Source of the DNA: JAJFTV01 sp964532655
Lineage (GTDB): Bacteria; Chloroflexota; Anaerolineae; Anaerolineales; Anaerolineaceae
Direction of reading: 5' to 3'
Length of the DNA: 64,000 nucleotides
NCBI GenBank assembly: GCA_964532655.1
Contig: CAZHMZ010000002.1
Span: forward strand, 1 to 64,000
Position numbers and translations under genes: made by a program. The notes under the pieces were generated by a model. That model was given only the letters and a program-made list of their open reading frames with translations. It did no database searches and was not told where the DNA came from. Below, piece after piece: positions 8,257-16,860 of the stretch. Numbering within the stretch: position 1 is the first letter of the stretch; the number at the start of each line of letters is the position of its first letter.

Positions 8257-9264
8257 TTGAGCGTTCCGGTGCACAAACCTCTTCTTCGATTTTCCGACCA
8301 ACGACTGAAATCCGTCTGTTTTCTGCTCATCCTGCTAGGCTGCCTGATCCCCGCGCACAAAGGTACGGCACAAACATCGGCTTACGCCATCATTGAGCAG
8401 GTCAACCTGCTGCGCGCCAGCTACGGCCTGGCCCCGTACTCGGTTGACAGCGGGCTGATGAGCATTGCTCAGGGTCACGCCAGCTATATGGCCTCCATTC
8501 AAACCGCCACGCATAACCGCGCGGACGGCTCCACCCCCTGGCAGCTCGGATACGAAGAGAATATTGCTACCGGCATGCTGGGTTTTCTCACCCCTGAAAA
8601 CGTGGTGTTCAGCATCTGGCAGGACGCCATTCATATGAAAACCATGGTGGGATACGCCTCCGGTTCCATTGGGGCAGGGGTGGCCAATGACGGCACCGAT
8701 GAATACTATGCCATCGATGTGCGACCCATCGGCGAAAGTGTTTCATCCGGCGGGAATAACACCGGCAACGGAGACAGCGCTTCTTTCACCCCCATCCCCA
8801 CCATCCCCGTGGTCCCGCTGATGACCAGCACGGCTCATCCGGATGGATCGCTGGTTCACCTGGTAGGGTATGGGCAGACCCTCTGGTCGATCTCGGACGC
8901 CTATCACATCACCATCGATCAGATCCGCGACTGGAACCAGTTGGATGACAATTCGGCAAGTATTTACGCCGGGCAGCTTCTGCTGGTGTGGCCGCTCACT
9001 TTGGTCACCCAATCTGCCACGCCTACCATCACCCCCACCGTGCTCACCTCCACGCCCACGCTCCCGCCCAATACCGCTACCCCCACACAAACGGCCACGC
9101 CCTCCGCAACCGCCACCATCACGCCTACTCCCACCCCCAAATCATTGTTTGCCACCGTGAAATCCGCCAATATCAGCCCGGTGGTGTGGGGCGGAGGTCT
9201 TCTGCTGTTGGCGGCCGTACTAGCGGTGGTATTCATGCGTCGAGGGATCACCATCACGAAGTAG
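8257..9264 (+). CDS. CAP-domain, LysM and C-terminal membrane-anchor protein (copy 1)
   Basis: A roughly 335-residue exported protein. An N-terminal hydrophobic segment (about residues 18-38, ending GTAQ) is a signal peptide. A CAP/SCP-like domain follows (about 41-155; EQVNLLRASYGLAPY, HNRADGSTPW, and a GAGVANDGTDEYYAIDV ending). Then comes a LysM-type repeat (GYGQTLWSISDAYHITIDQIRDWNQL, about 205-250), a long Thr/Pro linker and a C-terminal transmembrane helix with MRR after it. LysM suggests peptidoglycan binding and the tail anchors it in the membrane. The start is uncertain: TTG 8257 or GTG 8269, neither with a clear ribosome site. A paralogue follows directly. CAP function here is unknown. 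Confidence 0.85.
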   Translation: MSVPVHKPLLRFSDQRLKSVCFLLILLGCLIPAHKGTAQTSAYAIIEQVNLLRASYGLAPYSVDSGLMSIAQGHASYMASIQTATHNRADGSTPWQLGYEENIATGMLGFLTPENVVFSIWQDAIHMKTMVGYASGSIGAGVANDGTDEYYAIDVRPIGESVSSGGNNTGNGDSASFTPIPTIPVVPLMTSTAHPDGSLVHLVGYGQTLWSISDAYHITIDQIRDWNQLDDNSASIYAGQLLLVWPLTLVTQSATPTITPTVLTSTPTLPPNTATPTQTATPSATATITPTPTPKSLFATVKSANISPVVWGGGLLLLAAVLAVVFMRRGITITK

Positions 9265-9368
9265 GCGGTGTTTGGCCGGATTACCCGGCCGGAAAATGAC
9301 CGTGCAGGTCTGTCAGACAGTTCCTTGTGAGCGGTGAGCGGTTTGGTTACCAGAAGGAATTCGACCGA

Positions 9369-10340
9369 ATGACAGAAAAACGGATGTTCTCTTCCCGAAA
9401 ATCAATCTTCGTAAAAACGGCATTCTGCCTGCTGTTCAGCCTGGCGATGTGCCTGATTAGCAATTCAATCGCAGTGGCGCAGACCGACGCTTACGCGCTG
9501 ATTGAGCAGGTGAACCTGCTGAGAGCCGGTTACGATCTGGAGCCATACACGGTGGATGCCAGCCTGATGGATTATGCCCAGGCGCACAGCGAGTATCAGG
9601 CAGCCAACCAGATCAGCACACATCTCCATTCCGATGGGTCGATCCCGCAGGATATTGGTCTGGTGGAAAATGTGGCCGGTGGGCAGATGGGGTATTTTAC
9701 GGCTGAAGATGTGGTGTTCAGTGTTTGGGACGATCCCGTGCATATGAAAACACTGGTAGGGTACGCCACCGGTTCCATTGGGGCCGGAGTGGCCAGTGAC
9801 GGAACGGACGAATACATCACCATCGATGTGCGCCCGGGCGGAGAGGCGCTCCCCACCGGGTCCGCGGCACAGGCCGGCACCCAGCCGGTTTCCCTGACCA
9901 CCATCCCGGTAGTCCCGCTGATCACCTGTACTCCGCAGGCGGATGGCTCTATCATCCACCTAGTCGGTTATGGACAGACCCTGTGGGCGATCGCGCAGGC
10001 TTATCAGCTCACTCTGGATCAATTGCGAGCCTGGAATGGTTACTCCGCGGATGACAGCGCTGTTTATGCCGGGCAGAAGCTATTGGTACTGCCGCTTTCC
10101 CGGGTGACGGTTTTTCCATCGGCAACCGGTACGGCAACGGCTGAGGCAGCATCTGCCACGCCGTCTGCATCTCCAACGAGACAACTCACCCCTACGGTCT
10201 GCTGTACGCACACAGTCTTAAATCAACCTGTACCGGCAGAAGAAAGTGACCGATCAGTCATTGGGTTGATTTGGGCAGGTGGATTGATTCTGGTCGGAAC
10301 CATCCTACTGGTATTCATCCTCTTCAGAAGTCGAAACTGA
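9369..10340 (+). CDS. CAP-domain, LysM and C-terminal membrane-anchor protein (copy 2)
   Basis: A 323-residue paralogue of the preceding gene with the same order: signal peptide (ending AVAQ), CAP-like domain beginning DAYALIEQVNLLRAGY, LysM (GYGQTLWAIAQAYQLTLDQL), Thr/Ala/Pro linker, transmembrane helix and a short basic tail (FRSRN). The frame is open from a GTG at 9327, but ATG at 9369 follows AAGGA and starts a normal basic signal peptide, so it is preferred. The linker is shorter than in copy 1 and carries a CC pair (TVCCTH) not seen there. The two genes are about 100 bases apart and look like a tandem duplication that has since diverged, mostly in the linker. Confidence 0.87.
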   Translation: MTEKRMFSSRKSIFVKTAFCLLFSLAMCLISNSIAVAQTDAYALIEQVNLLRAGYDLEPYTVDASLMDYAQAHSEYQAANQISTHLHSDGSIPQDIGLVENVAGGQMGYFTAEDVVFSVWDDPVHMKTLVGYATGSIGAGVASDGTDEYITIDVRPGGEALPTGSAAQAGTQPVSLTTIPVVPLITCTPQADGSIIHLVGYGQTLWAIAQAYQLTLDQLRAWNGYSADDSAVYAGQKLLVLPLSRVTVFPSATGTATAEAASATPSASPTRQLTPTVCCTHTVLNQPVPAEESDRSVIGLIWAGGLILVGTILLVFILFRSRN

Positions 10341-10522
10341 TTAATTTTCCCACTTTAAGCCTGGTCGACCGCGTTTCTTTTTGCGGTGCGATCCTTTAAT
10401 CCAATCCTTCATTAAGGCTGGATTGAGTGAAAGTTTTCTTAATATCCGCCCCTTTGCCTGATTGAAAATTATGAGTATATAATCCGAATATGGGGGTTTT
10501 GTATGATTAGAAAGGAGTAACT

Positions 10523-11287
10523 ATGGAAAGCAAGTCAAAGGCATTGGGACATCCCATTCACCCCATGCTGATCGTATTTCCATTGGGGCTTTTCATTACC
10601 GCAGTCATCAGTGATGTGTTGTATCTGATCACTGATAATGAAATTTTCTCGCAGGTAGCCTATATCAATATTGCCGGTGGGATCATCGGCGGGCTGCTGG
10701 CAGGTATTTTTGGTTTCCGTGATTGGCTGGCCATCCCATCTGGTACGCGGGCCAAAACGGTTGGAATCACACATGGGCTGGGAAACCTGGTGCTGGTGAT
10801 TCTGTTCGCAATCAGTTGGTATATCCGCAGGGATAATGTGGATTACATCCCCACCACGGCTGCCATGATCTTCTCGTTTGCCGGTCTGCTGCTGGGAAGC
10901 GTCACCGCCTGGCTGGGCGGTGAAATGGTATACCGGCTGGGGATGGCAGTTGACCCGGGAGCCAATCTGAATGCTCCCAACGCCTTAACTAATCCGGCGC
11001 CGGAAGGCGGTCGGCAACTGGTGGGGGTACCGGTAACCGGGCGGGAAGACATGTTGTCAGATAAAGACATACACCGCGAAGATTATTCGCAGCGCGAGGA
11101 TAACGCGAGCCGCGAGGACTATTCGCGCCGCGAGGAAGACATGCATCGCGACGCAAGTATGCAGAGCGAGGATTACCCCCATCACGGTCGCCCGGTGGAC
11201 GATCCGGATTATCCTCGTGAGGGCTACTCACGTGAGGATTACCCCCGCGGCGAGGATATCCCTCCGGATGATCCCGACAAACGGTGA
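10523..11287 (+). CDS. DUF2231 membrane protein with repetitive charged tail
   Basis: A 254-residue protein. ATG 10523 follows AAAGGAG. Residues 1-150 are a DUF2231 domain: the start LGHPIHPMLIVFPLG is the family hallmark, followed by four hydrophobic helices. The family's function is not known; some members sit with haem or electron-transfer genes. From about residue 175 the chain becomes a low-complexity acidic/basic tail built on an R-E-D-Y-S-type repeat (REDYSQRED, REDYSRREED, REDYPRGED). The tail is likely cytoplasmic and disordered, which is an inference. It is followed by its own terminator, so it is probably transcribed alone. Confidence 0.88.
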   Translation: MESKSKALGHPIHPMLIVFPLGLFITAVISDVLYLITDNEIFSQVAYINIAGGIIGGLLAGIFGFRDWLAIPSGTRAKTVGITHGLGNLVLVILFAISWYIRRDNVDYIPTTAAMIFSFAGLLLGSVTAWLGGEMVYRLGMAVDPGANLNAPNALTNPAPEGGRQLVGVPVTGREDMLSDKDIHREDYSQREDNASREDYSRREEDMHRDASMQSEDYPHHGRPVDDPDYPREGYSREDYPRGEDIPPDDPDKR

Positions 11288-11362
11288 AGCGGGTCGGATT
11301 TTTGCTCAGCATCAGCCTATTCCGGCTGGTGCTGAGCGTTCTTTCTGACGGGATCACTAGCC

Positions 11363-11388
11363 TGCTGCTGCCAGCAGGTTTTTTTTGG
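11363..11388 (+). terminator. Intrinsic terminator after the DUF2231 gene
   Basis: CCTGCTG (11363-11369) and CAGCAGG (11374-11380) flank a CTGC loop, followed by eight T. Confidence 0.9.
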
Positions 11389-11505
11389 TTGAAAACACAT
11401 CAAAAATGGGCCAATCCGAAAATGGTTTGTGACCGGGCGATCTGCACAGATTCGCCATTCAGTGTACAATCCTGATTTATAACCCAAGAAAAGGTGCATT
11501 TTGTA

Positions 11506-12204
11506 GTGTCTTCTAATATTTTGATCGTCGACGACGAGCAGGCGATTGCCGACCTGGTTGGCGTTTATCTGAAAAACGAATCTTTCAACGTCTTCAAGTT
11601 TTATACAGGTCGGGATGCGCTGAGATGTATTGAAACCGAGCGAATTGATCTGGCGGTTCTCGATGTGATGCTGCCGGATATGGATGGTTTGCAAATCTGC
11701 CAGCGCATCCGCGAGCGGTTCAACTTTCCGGTGATCATGCTGACCGCCAAAGACCAGGAAATTGATAAAATCACCGGCCTTACGCTGGGCGCCGATGATT
11801 ACATCACCAAACCGTTCAAACCGCTGGAACTGGTGGCACGCATCAAGGCGCAACTGCGCCGGTTCACCACCTATAATACCGCCGAGACCACACATCGCGA
11901 GCGCGTACTCACGGCGCGCGGACTGGTGATCAACCTGGATACCCATGAATGCCTCCTGAACGAACGTGAACTGTCACTCACACCTATCGAGTTTTCCATT
12001 TTATGGATCCTGTGTGCGAATCGCGGCAAAGTGGTTGGTTCAGAAGACCTGTTCCAACAGGTGTGGGGTGAGAAGTATTACAGCAACAGCAACAATACCG
12101 TCATGGTGCACATCCGGCATTTGCGTGAAAAAATGGGTGATTCCGCTGAACGGCCCCGCTACATTAAGACGGTGTGGGGTGTAGGATATAAATTTGAAGA
12201 GTGA
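11506..12204 (+). CDS. VanR-like OmpR-family response regulator
   Basis: A 232-residue regulator. GTG at 11506 gives an N-terminus MSSNILIVDDE like that of VanR; a GTG four codons upstream (11494) is possible, but the AAAGG lies on top of it. The receiver domain has the acidic pair DDE, phospho-acceptor Asp in VLDVMLPDMDG (about residue 53) and the Lys in YITKPFKPLEL. The C-terminal winged helix matches OmpR/PhoB. Stretches such as DKITGLTLGADDYITKPF and ADLVGVYLKNE closely resemble enterococcal VanR. It would be phosphorylated by the kinase encoded next, whose start overlaps its stop by 11 bases. No vanHAX genes are present, so a glycopeptide-resistance role is not shown; cell-wall sensing is the reasonable inference. 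Confidence 0.88.
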   Translation: MSSNILIVDDEQAIADLVGVYLKNESFNVFKFYTGRDALRCIETERIDLAVLDVMLPDMDGLQICQRIRERFNFPVIMLTAKDQEIDKITGLTLGADDYITKPFKPLELVARIKAQLRRFTTYNTAETTHRERVLTARGLVINLDTHECLLNERELSLTPIEFSILWILCANRGKVVGSEDLFQQVWGEKYYSNSNNTVMVHIRHLREKMGDSAERPRYIKTVWGVGYKFEE

Positions 12205-13363
12205 ATACGGCTCCCTGAAAAGAAAGATCCTCCAGCAGGTACTGATCATCGCCATCGTGGCGGCCGCGGTCTGGCTCATTATCCAGTATCTGTTGATCGA
12301 CGGGCTGTTCCAATCGGCGTTTGCTGAATGGTTCGTTGAGCTGTGCCAGAAAACATTCCACATTTCATATGGTGAGGGCGCCAATATTTATACGCAGCTT
12401 TTCCGTTCCAACAAAACCGAATTGCTTTTGTTGGGTCTGTTCTGCCTGTTGCTGATCATCTTTTATATTGTGTTGTCGCGCATGACCCGCACGTTCAAAG
12501 AGGTCAGCAAAGGGGTGGATCAATTGCTGGAAGAGACGGGCGAAGAGATCAGGCTGCCACGCGAGATGGATTTTCTGGAGGTGAAGCTCAACCAGATCCG
12601 CGAAAACCTGTCCAGGCGGGAACGCGACGCGCGCGAGGCCGAGCAGCGTAAAAACGACCTGGTGATGTACCTGGCGCACGACATCAAAACCCCGCTTACC
12701 TCGGTGATCGGTTATCTCAATTTGCTGGACGAAGCGGCCGATATGCCGGTGGAGCAACGCGCTAAATACATCGGCATTACCCTTGAAAAGGCCTGCCGCC
12801 TTGAGCAGTTGATCGACGAGTTTTTTGAAATCACCCGTTTCAATTTGCAGACCGTGGTGCTGTGCAAGGAGCAGATCAACCTGTCGCTTATGCTGCAGCA
12901 AATGGCGGATGAGTTTTATCCGCTGCTTTCACCCACCGGCAAGCATATTGATGTGCAGGTTCCGGATAATCTGCTGGTGTGGGCCGACCCTGACAAACTG
13001 GCGCGTGTGTTCAACAATATCCTCAAAAACGCGGCTGCTTACAGCCGTGATGACAGCGGTATCGCGGTGGACGCATCCCAGCAGGGTGACCGGGTAGTTA
13101 TATCATTTACCAATCTGGGCAGCCAGATCCCGCCGGAAAAGCTGGACATGATTTTTGAAAAATTTTTCCGCCTGGATGCCTCGCGTTCGTCTTACTCGGG
13201 CGGTTCCGGATTGGGGCTGGCCATTGCGCGCGAGATTATCACCGCGCACGGCGGCTCCATCACCGCTGAAAGCAGCCCTGCCTGCACCATCTTCACGGTA
13301 ACATTGCCGGTGGGAGCGGGTGTGCTTTCAGAGAAAAATTCGTCTTTCGTAAGGGTTTCTTAA
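12194..13363 (+). CDS. VanS-like sensor histidine kinase
   Basis: A 389-residue membrane kinase starting at TTG 12194 inside the end of the regulator gene. Two transmembrane helices (about residues 14-36 and 73-93) enclose a short external segment of roughly 35 residues. A HAMP-like linker follows, then a dimerisation domain with phospho-acceptor His162 in YLAHDIKTPLTS, N box (FNNILKNA), G1 (not the canonical DxGxG, here NLGSQIP) and G2 (SGGSGLGLAIA). The kinase core is strikingly like VanS (for example EQRKND, IGYLNLLDEA, LIDEFFEITRFNLQT). The small external loop suggests sensing within or at the membrane. A terminator follows at 13394, so the pair forms its own unit. Confidence 0.9.
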   Translation: MKSEYGSLKRKILQQVLIIAIVAAAVWLIIQYLLIDGLFQSAFAEWFVELCQKTFHISYGEGANIYTQLFRSNKTELLLLGLFCLLLIIFYIVLSRMTRTFKEVSKGVDQLLEETGEEIRLPREMDFLEVKLNQIRENLSRRERDAREAEQRKNDLVMYLAHDIKTPLTSVIGYLNLLDEAADMPVEQRAKYIGITLEKACRLEQLIDEFFEITRFNLQTVVLCKEQINLSLMLQQMADEFYPLLSPTGKHIDVQVPDNLLVWADPDKLARVFNNILKNAAAYSRDDSGIAVDASQQGDRVVISFTNLGSQIPPEKLDMIFEKFFRLDASRSSYSGGSGLGLAIAREIITAHGGSITAESSPACTIFTVTLPVGAGVLSEKNSSFVRVS

Positions 13364-13393
13364 GAATTTCATCAGCAGATATTCCAAAACGCC

Positions 13394-13437
13394 GATCCGG
13401 TTTTCAGTAGGATGAATAACTGAAACCGGATCTTTTT
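13394..13437 (+). terminator. Intrinsic terminator after the VanR/VanS-like pair
   Basis: A 14-base-pair stem (13394-13408 with 13419-13432, one T bulged) is followed by TTTTTG. It separates the two-component genes from the carboxypeptidase gene. Confidence 0.85.
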
Positions 13438-13509
13438 GCATTCCTGTCTGGCATGCTGGATTAAGTATGTCGCCTAAAATGCAATGGATCCTGACCAGGA
13501 GTCAATTGA

Positions 13510-14700
13510 ATGATTCATCGTACCCGCGCTTTACAATCCATCCGATACGCTGGCAACGCAGTGAAAGCTGAACCCGCATCCGAATTGCGTATAGATAATC
13601 GAGATCGAATCCTCAAAACCGGAATTACCCACCGCATTTTTTGTGTAAACCTGTGTCTGCTGGCGGTACTGCTGGCAATATGCCTTGCACCTTGCCTTGC
13701 ATCTTGCCGTGTTTCCATCAATGAGAACCCGCCCGAAGTCATCGCGGAGCTGCCGACGGCGACACGTCTGCCTGCTGAAACCTCTTTGCCCACCGCGACC
13801 GCGACCACATCCATCACGCCGACCGTTGATGTGCCCGCCACCGTACAGGTACTCAACGTGCTGTACGAGCAGTCGAACCTGTATTTGCAGGCTGAAAGCG
13901 CCCTGTTGATGGATGCCCAATCCGGCCAGGTGTTCCTGGAGAAAAACGCCCGTCAACGCATGTTCCCGGCCAGCACCACCAAAATCATGACCGCCCTGCT
14001 GGCGCTGGAATATCTGGACATGGATGAGACCCTGATGGTGGGGGAGGAGGTCAACCAGGCCTGGACCAAACTGCGCATCAACGCCCAGAAAGCCGGACTG
14101 GAGTACGGGCAGGAGATTTCCGTCAAAGACCTGCTGCACGGGTTGCTGCTCATGTCGGGTTCAGACGCGGCATTTGTTCTGGCTTATCAGACAGCCCAGC
14201 GGGAGAGCGGGGAAATGTACATGGATGTGGATGAAGCCCTGGCTCACTTCTCTGCCATGATGAACGCGAAAGCCCGGGAGTTGGGGGCTGTTGACACTCA
14301 CTTTGTTAACCCCGATGGTTTTCAGGACCCGAAGCATTACTCAACCGCCTATGACCTGGCGGTGATTGCGCGGGCAGCCATGCAAAACCGTGATTTCCGG
14401 GCGATCGTGGAAACGCCGACTTATCTCTCGGCAGAGCTGGAATTTGTTAACGGAACATACCCGCTGCGCTGGGACACAACCAACCGCCTGCTGGATGTGA
14501 ATGATGTGCACTACTACGCTCCCGCGACCGGGATTAAAACCGGTACCACGGAAGAGGCGGGGTACTGTTTGGTATCATCCGCCGTCTTTGACGACCGCTT
14601 GGTGATTGCGGTGGTGCTGAACAGCGGGGTTGAAAATGTATGGACGGACTCAATTCATTTGCTGGAATATGCCCGGCAGAATTCACTGCCCGGGTCATAG
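13510..14700 (+). CDS. D-alanyl-D-alanine carboxypeptidase, peptidase family S11, lipoprotein-like
   Basis: A 396-residue penicillin-binding-type enzyme expected to trim the last D-Ala of peptidoglycan stem peptides outside the membrane. ATG 13510 follows AGGAG. A hydrophobic segment (about 43-62) ends in LASC, a possible lipobox, after an unusually long polar N-terminus of about 40 residues, so the true start could be internal. A Thr/Pro linker (about 80-110) leads to the catalytic domain: SxxK is S155-TT-K158, KTG is K343-T-G, and the second motif reads SGS (216-218) rather than the usual SGN. Loss of that Asn could weaken catalysis. It follows a VanR/VanS-like pair but behind a terminator, so co-regulation would need its own promoter. 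Confidence 0.85.
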   Translation: MIHRTRALQSIRYAGNAVKAEPASELRIDNRDRILKTGITHRIFCVNLCLLAVLLAICLAPCLASCRVSINENPPEVIAELPTATRLPAETSLPTATATTSITPTVDVPATVQVLNVLYEQSNLYLQAESALLMDAQSGQVFLEKNARQRMFPASTTKIMTALLALEYLDMDETLMVGEEVNQAWTKLRINAQKAGLEYGQEISVKDLLHGLLLMSGSDAAFVLAYQTAQRESGEMYMDVDEALAHFSAMMNAKARELGAVDTHFVNPDGFQDPKHYSTAYDLAVIARAAMQNRDFRAIVETPTYLSAELEFVNGTYPLRWDTTNRLLDVNDVHYYAPATGIKTGTTEEAGYCLVSSAVFDDRLVIAVVLNSGVENVWTDSIHLLEYARQNSLPGS

Positions 14701-15080
14701 CGCCATTATCCTTTGGAAACAGACCGTGGTGCACCCATTTGCTGCCCCTGGACCGGGTGCGACCTGCGGTTTGTGGCCTGGGCGTCAGGCCGAGCGCCCG
14801 GCTGAAGAGTATCTGATCATGCGAAATTCACGAAAAACCTGCGCGGTGAAATCCGTCCAAAACGGAAGAGAAGGCAGAAGGCGCAGATAATGCGCCCTGG
14901 ATGTTCACCGATCGGCCGGATGGGGCGGGCTTACGGCCCGCCCCTGTCACTTAATCCATTGAGATGATTAATGTATCTGATATTTCACTCAGATTAGGGA
15001 TTGGGAAACAAATCCATGTATGGGATAATATGCAAACCGGCCTTTACTCATATTTACAATCCAAATATCTGAGGTAAATC
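14701..15080. other. Intergenic region with a GC-rich hairpin
   Basis: No convincing gene. A perfect GC hairpin (14922-14930 with 14936-14944) lacks a T tract but is well placed to end the carboxypeptidase transcript. An A/T-rich stretch with GTATGGGATAATATGC (about 15017-15032) may hold the promoter of the next gene, with TATAAT-like GATAAT. Confidence 0.5.
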
Positions 15081-16784
15081 ATGATCGAAGCAATGCAAGG
15101 ATTTGACTCGTTTATAAACGATGTCATCAAGACGTGGAAGTCGCCCGGGGGCGGAATCGCGGTGGTAAAAGACGGAGAAATCGTCTACAGTGCCGGCTGC
15201 GGTTTTCGCGATCAGGAAAAACAGCTTCCATTGACCCCTGACAGCATTTTTGCTATCGGTTCCACCAGTAAAGCTTTTTCGGCGGCTTCGATTGGCATCC
15301 TGGTGGATGAAGGAAAGCTGGAGTGGGATAAACCCATCCGCTATTACATCCCCGAGTTCCGCATGGTGGACCGCGTGGCCAGTGAATACCTGAGTGTCCG
15401 CGATATGCTGTGCCACCGCTCCGGTCTGGCGCGTCATGATCTGGCGTGGTATCACCGCAAAATGACCCGCCGCGATCTGTTGAAGCTGCTGGCCTGCCTG
15501 GAGCCCAACGAAAGCTTCCGCAACCGCTGGCAGTATCAGAACATCATCTACGGTACCACCGGCCTGGTGGTGGAAGCCGTCACCGGCAAGACGTGGGAAG
15601 AGTTTGTGCAGGAACGCATTCTCAACCCGCTGGGGATGACCTCAACCAATTTCTCGGTGACCATTTCTGAGCAATCAGATAATTTCTGCTATCCGTATTT
15701 GGAGCATGAAGACAAAGCTTTGCGCATCCCATTTGCCAACCTGGACGCGCTTGGACCAGCGGGCAGTATTAACTCGACCCTCAACGATATGTGCAAGTGG
15801 ATGGCCCTGAACCTGAATCGCGGGAAACTGGGTGATACCCAGATCGTCTCCGAGGCCAGTATGGGGCAAATTCACCGGCCGCAGATGGTGGTGCTGGAGG
15901 ACAGCCCGCTGTCCTTCAAAGATACGGACAGCTCCGAAACGTACGGTATGGCATGGGGTATTTACGATTACCGCGGCGTGGAAGCCTGGGAACATACCGG
16001 GGGTATCGACGGATTTGCCACCGAAGTCTTCCTGGTACCGGAGCACAATCTGGGTGTGGTGAGCTTCACCAATATGAGCACCGGCGCACCCATGGCAATT
16101 GCCCGCACCGCCATTGACCGCATTTTGGGTTTTGAACCCATCGACTGGAGCGCCCGCTTTAAAGACTCATATGACAAAGCCATGTCCGGCGCGAAAGAAG
16201 GGGCCAAAGCTCCGCGCAAGGAGGGCACACAACCCAGTCACCCGCTTGAAGACTATACCGGCAAATTCGAGCACCCGGGCTATGGCGAGATTGAGTTTGT
16301 GATGAAGGATGATGTCCTCACCACACTGTTCCGCGATTGGGAAATCCCGCTCCAACATGTTCACTATGATGTCTTTGACGGCGAACTGCCTGTGCTGGGC
16401 ATCTACCTCAAGTTCACCTTTGAAATGGATGATAAGGGAAACATCGAACGGGTCAGCTCTCCATTGGATCCCATGGTGAAGCCGATCGTGTTCACGCGCG
16501 TACCGGATGAGAGCATGAAACAGCGCGGCTTCCTGGAGCAGTTCGAAGGGGAGTATGAGCTGATGGGTGAGACCCTGAAAATCGCCCTGAAGGGCGAGAG
16601 CACCTTATGCGCATCTGGGCCCGGCATGCCGGAGATGGAACTGGTGCCTTACCGCGGCACTACCTTCAACCTGAAGGGCATGGAAGTGGTCAGCCTGGAG
16701 TTCAAGATGAATGGCGGGGAGAAAGCCGAAGAAGTGGTGATGACCCAGCCGGGGGCCGTCATGACGGCCAAACGTAAGGGATAG
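15081..16784 (+). CDS. Serine hydrolase, beta-lactamase/PBP-like (family S12), with C-terminal accessory domain
   Basis: A 567-residue protein; ATG 15081 follows GAGGTAAATC. The N-terminal domain (about 10-360) is of the class C beta-lactamase/DD-peptidase fold: SxxK is S61-TS-K64, YxN occurs as YQN in WRWQYQNIIYG-type context, and the third motif is HTGG. The remaining 200 residues form two beta-rich repeats of the kind found behind such hydrolases. No signal peptide or membrane helix is visible, so the protein appears cytoplasmic or exported by another route. The substrate is unknown; peptidases and esterases share this fold. It differs from the four hydrolases at 27-37 kb, which end in a hydrophobic tail. 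Confidence 0.85.
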   Translation: MIEAMQGFDSFINDVIKTWKSPGGGIAVVKDGEIVYSAGCGFRDQEKQLPLTPDSIFAIGSTSKAFSAASIGILVDEGKLEWDKPIRYYIPEFRMVDRVASEYLSVRDMLCHRSGLARHDLAWYHRKMTRRDLLKLLACLEPNESFRNRWQYQNIIYGTTGLVVEAVTGKTWEEFVQERILNPLGMTSTNFSVTISEQSDNFCYPYLEHEDKALRIPFANLDALGPAGSINSTLNDMCKWMALNLNRGKLGDTQIVSEASMGQIHRPQMVVLEDSPLSFKDTDSSETYGMAWGIYDYRGVEAWEHTGGIDGFATEVFLVPEHNLGVVSFTNMSTGAPMAIARTAIDRILGFEPIDWSARFKDSYDKAMSGAKEGAKAPRKEGTQPSHPLEDYTGKFEHPGYGEIEFVMKDDVLTTLFRDWEIPLQHVHYDVFDGELPVLGIYLKFTFEMDDKGNIERVSSPLDPMVKPIVFTRVPDESMKQRGFLEQFEGEYELMGETLKIALKGESTLCASGPGMPEMELVPYRGTTFNLKGMEVVSLEFKMNGGEKAEEVVMTQPGAVMTAKRKG

Positions 16785-16810
16785 CAGCAGGTTTTTGAAT
16801 TGTGGTGATC

Positions 16811-16838
16811 AACACGCCGGCCATTTAGCCGGCGTGTT
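16811..16838 (+). terminator. Intrinsic terminator after the serine hydrolase
   Basis: An 11-base perfect stem (16811-16821 with 16828-16838) around CATTTA, ending GTTTGTGTG. Confidence 0.75.
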
Positions 16839-16860
16839 TGTGTGATGGGAGGACTTTGCC

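Noticed and set aside
11506..14700. Vancomycin-resistance cluster
   Set aside because: Only the sensor-regulator pair resembles Van proteins; no D-Ala-D-Lac ligase, VanH or VanX gene is present, and the peptidase is S11 rather than VanY-type.
14630..14890. Frame overlapping the carboxypeptidase end
   Set aside because: Starts inside the peptidase gene in another frame and shows no domain or ribosome site.
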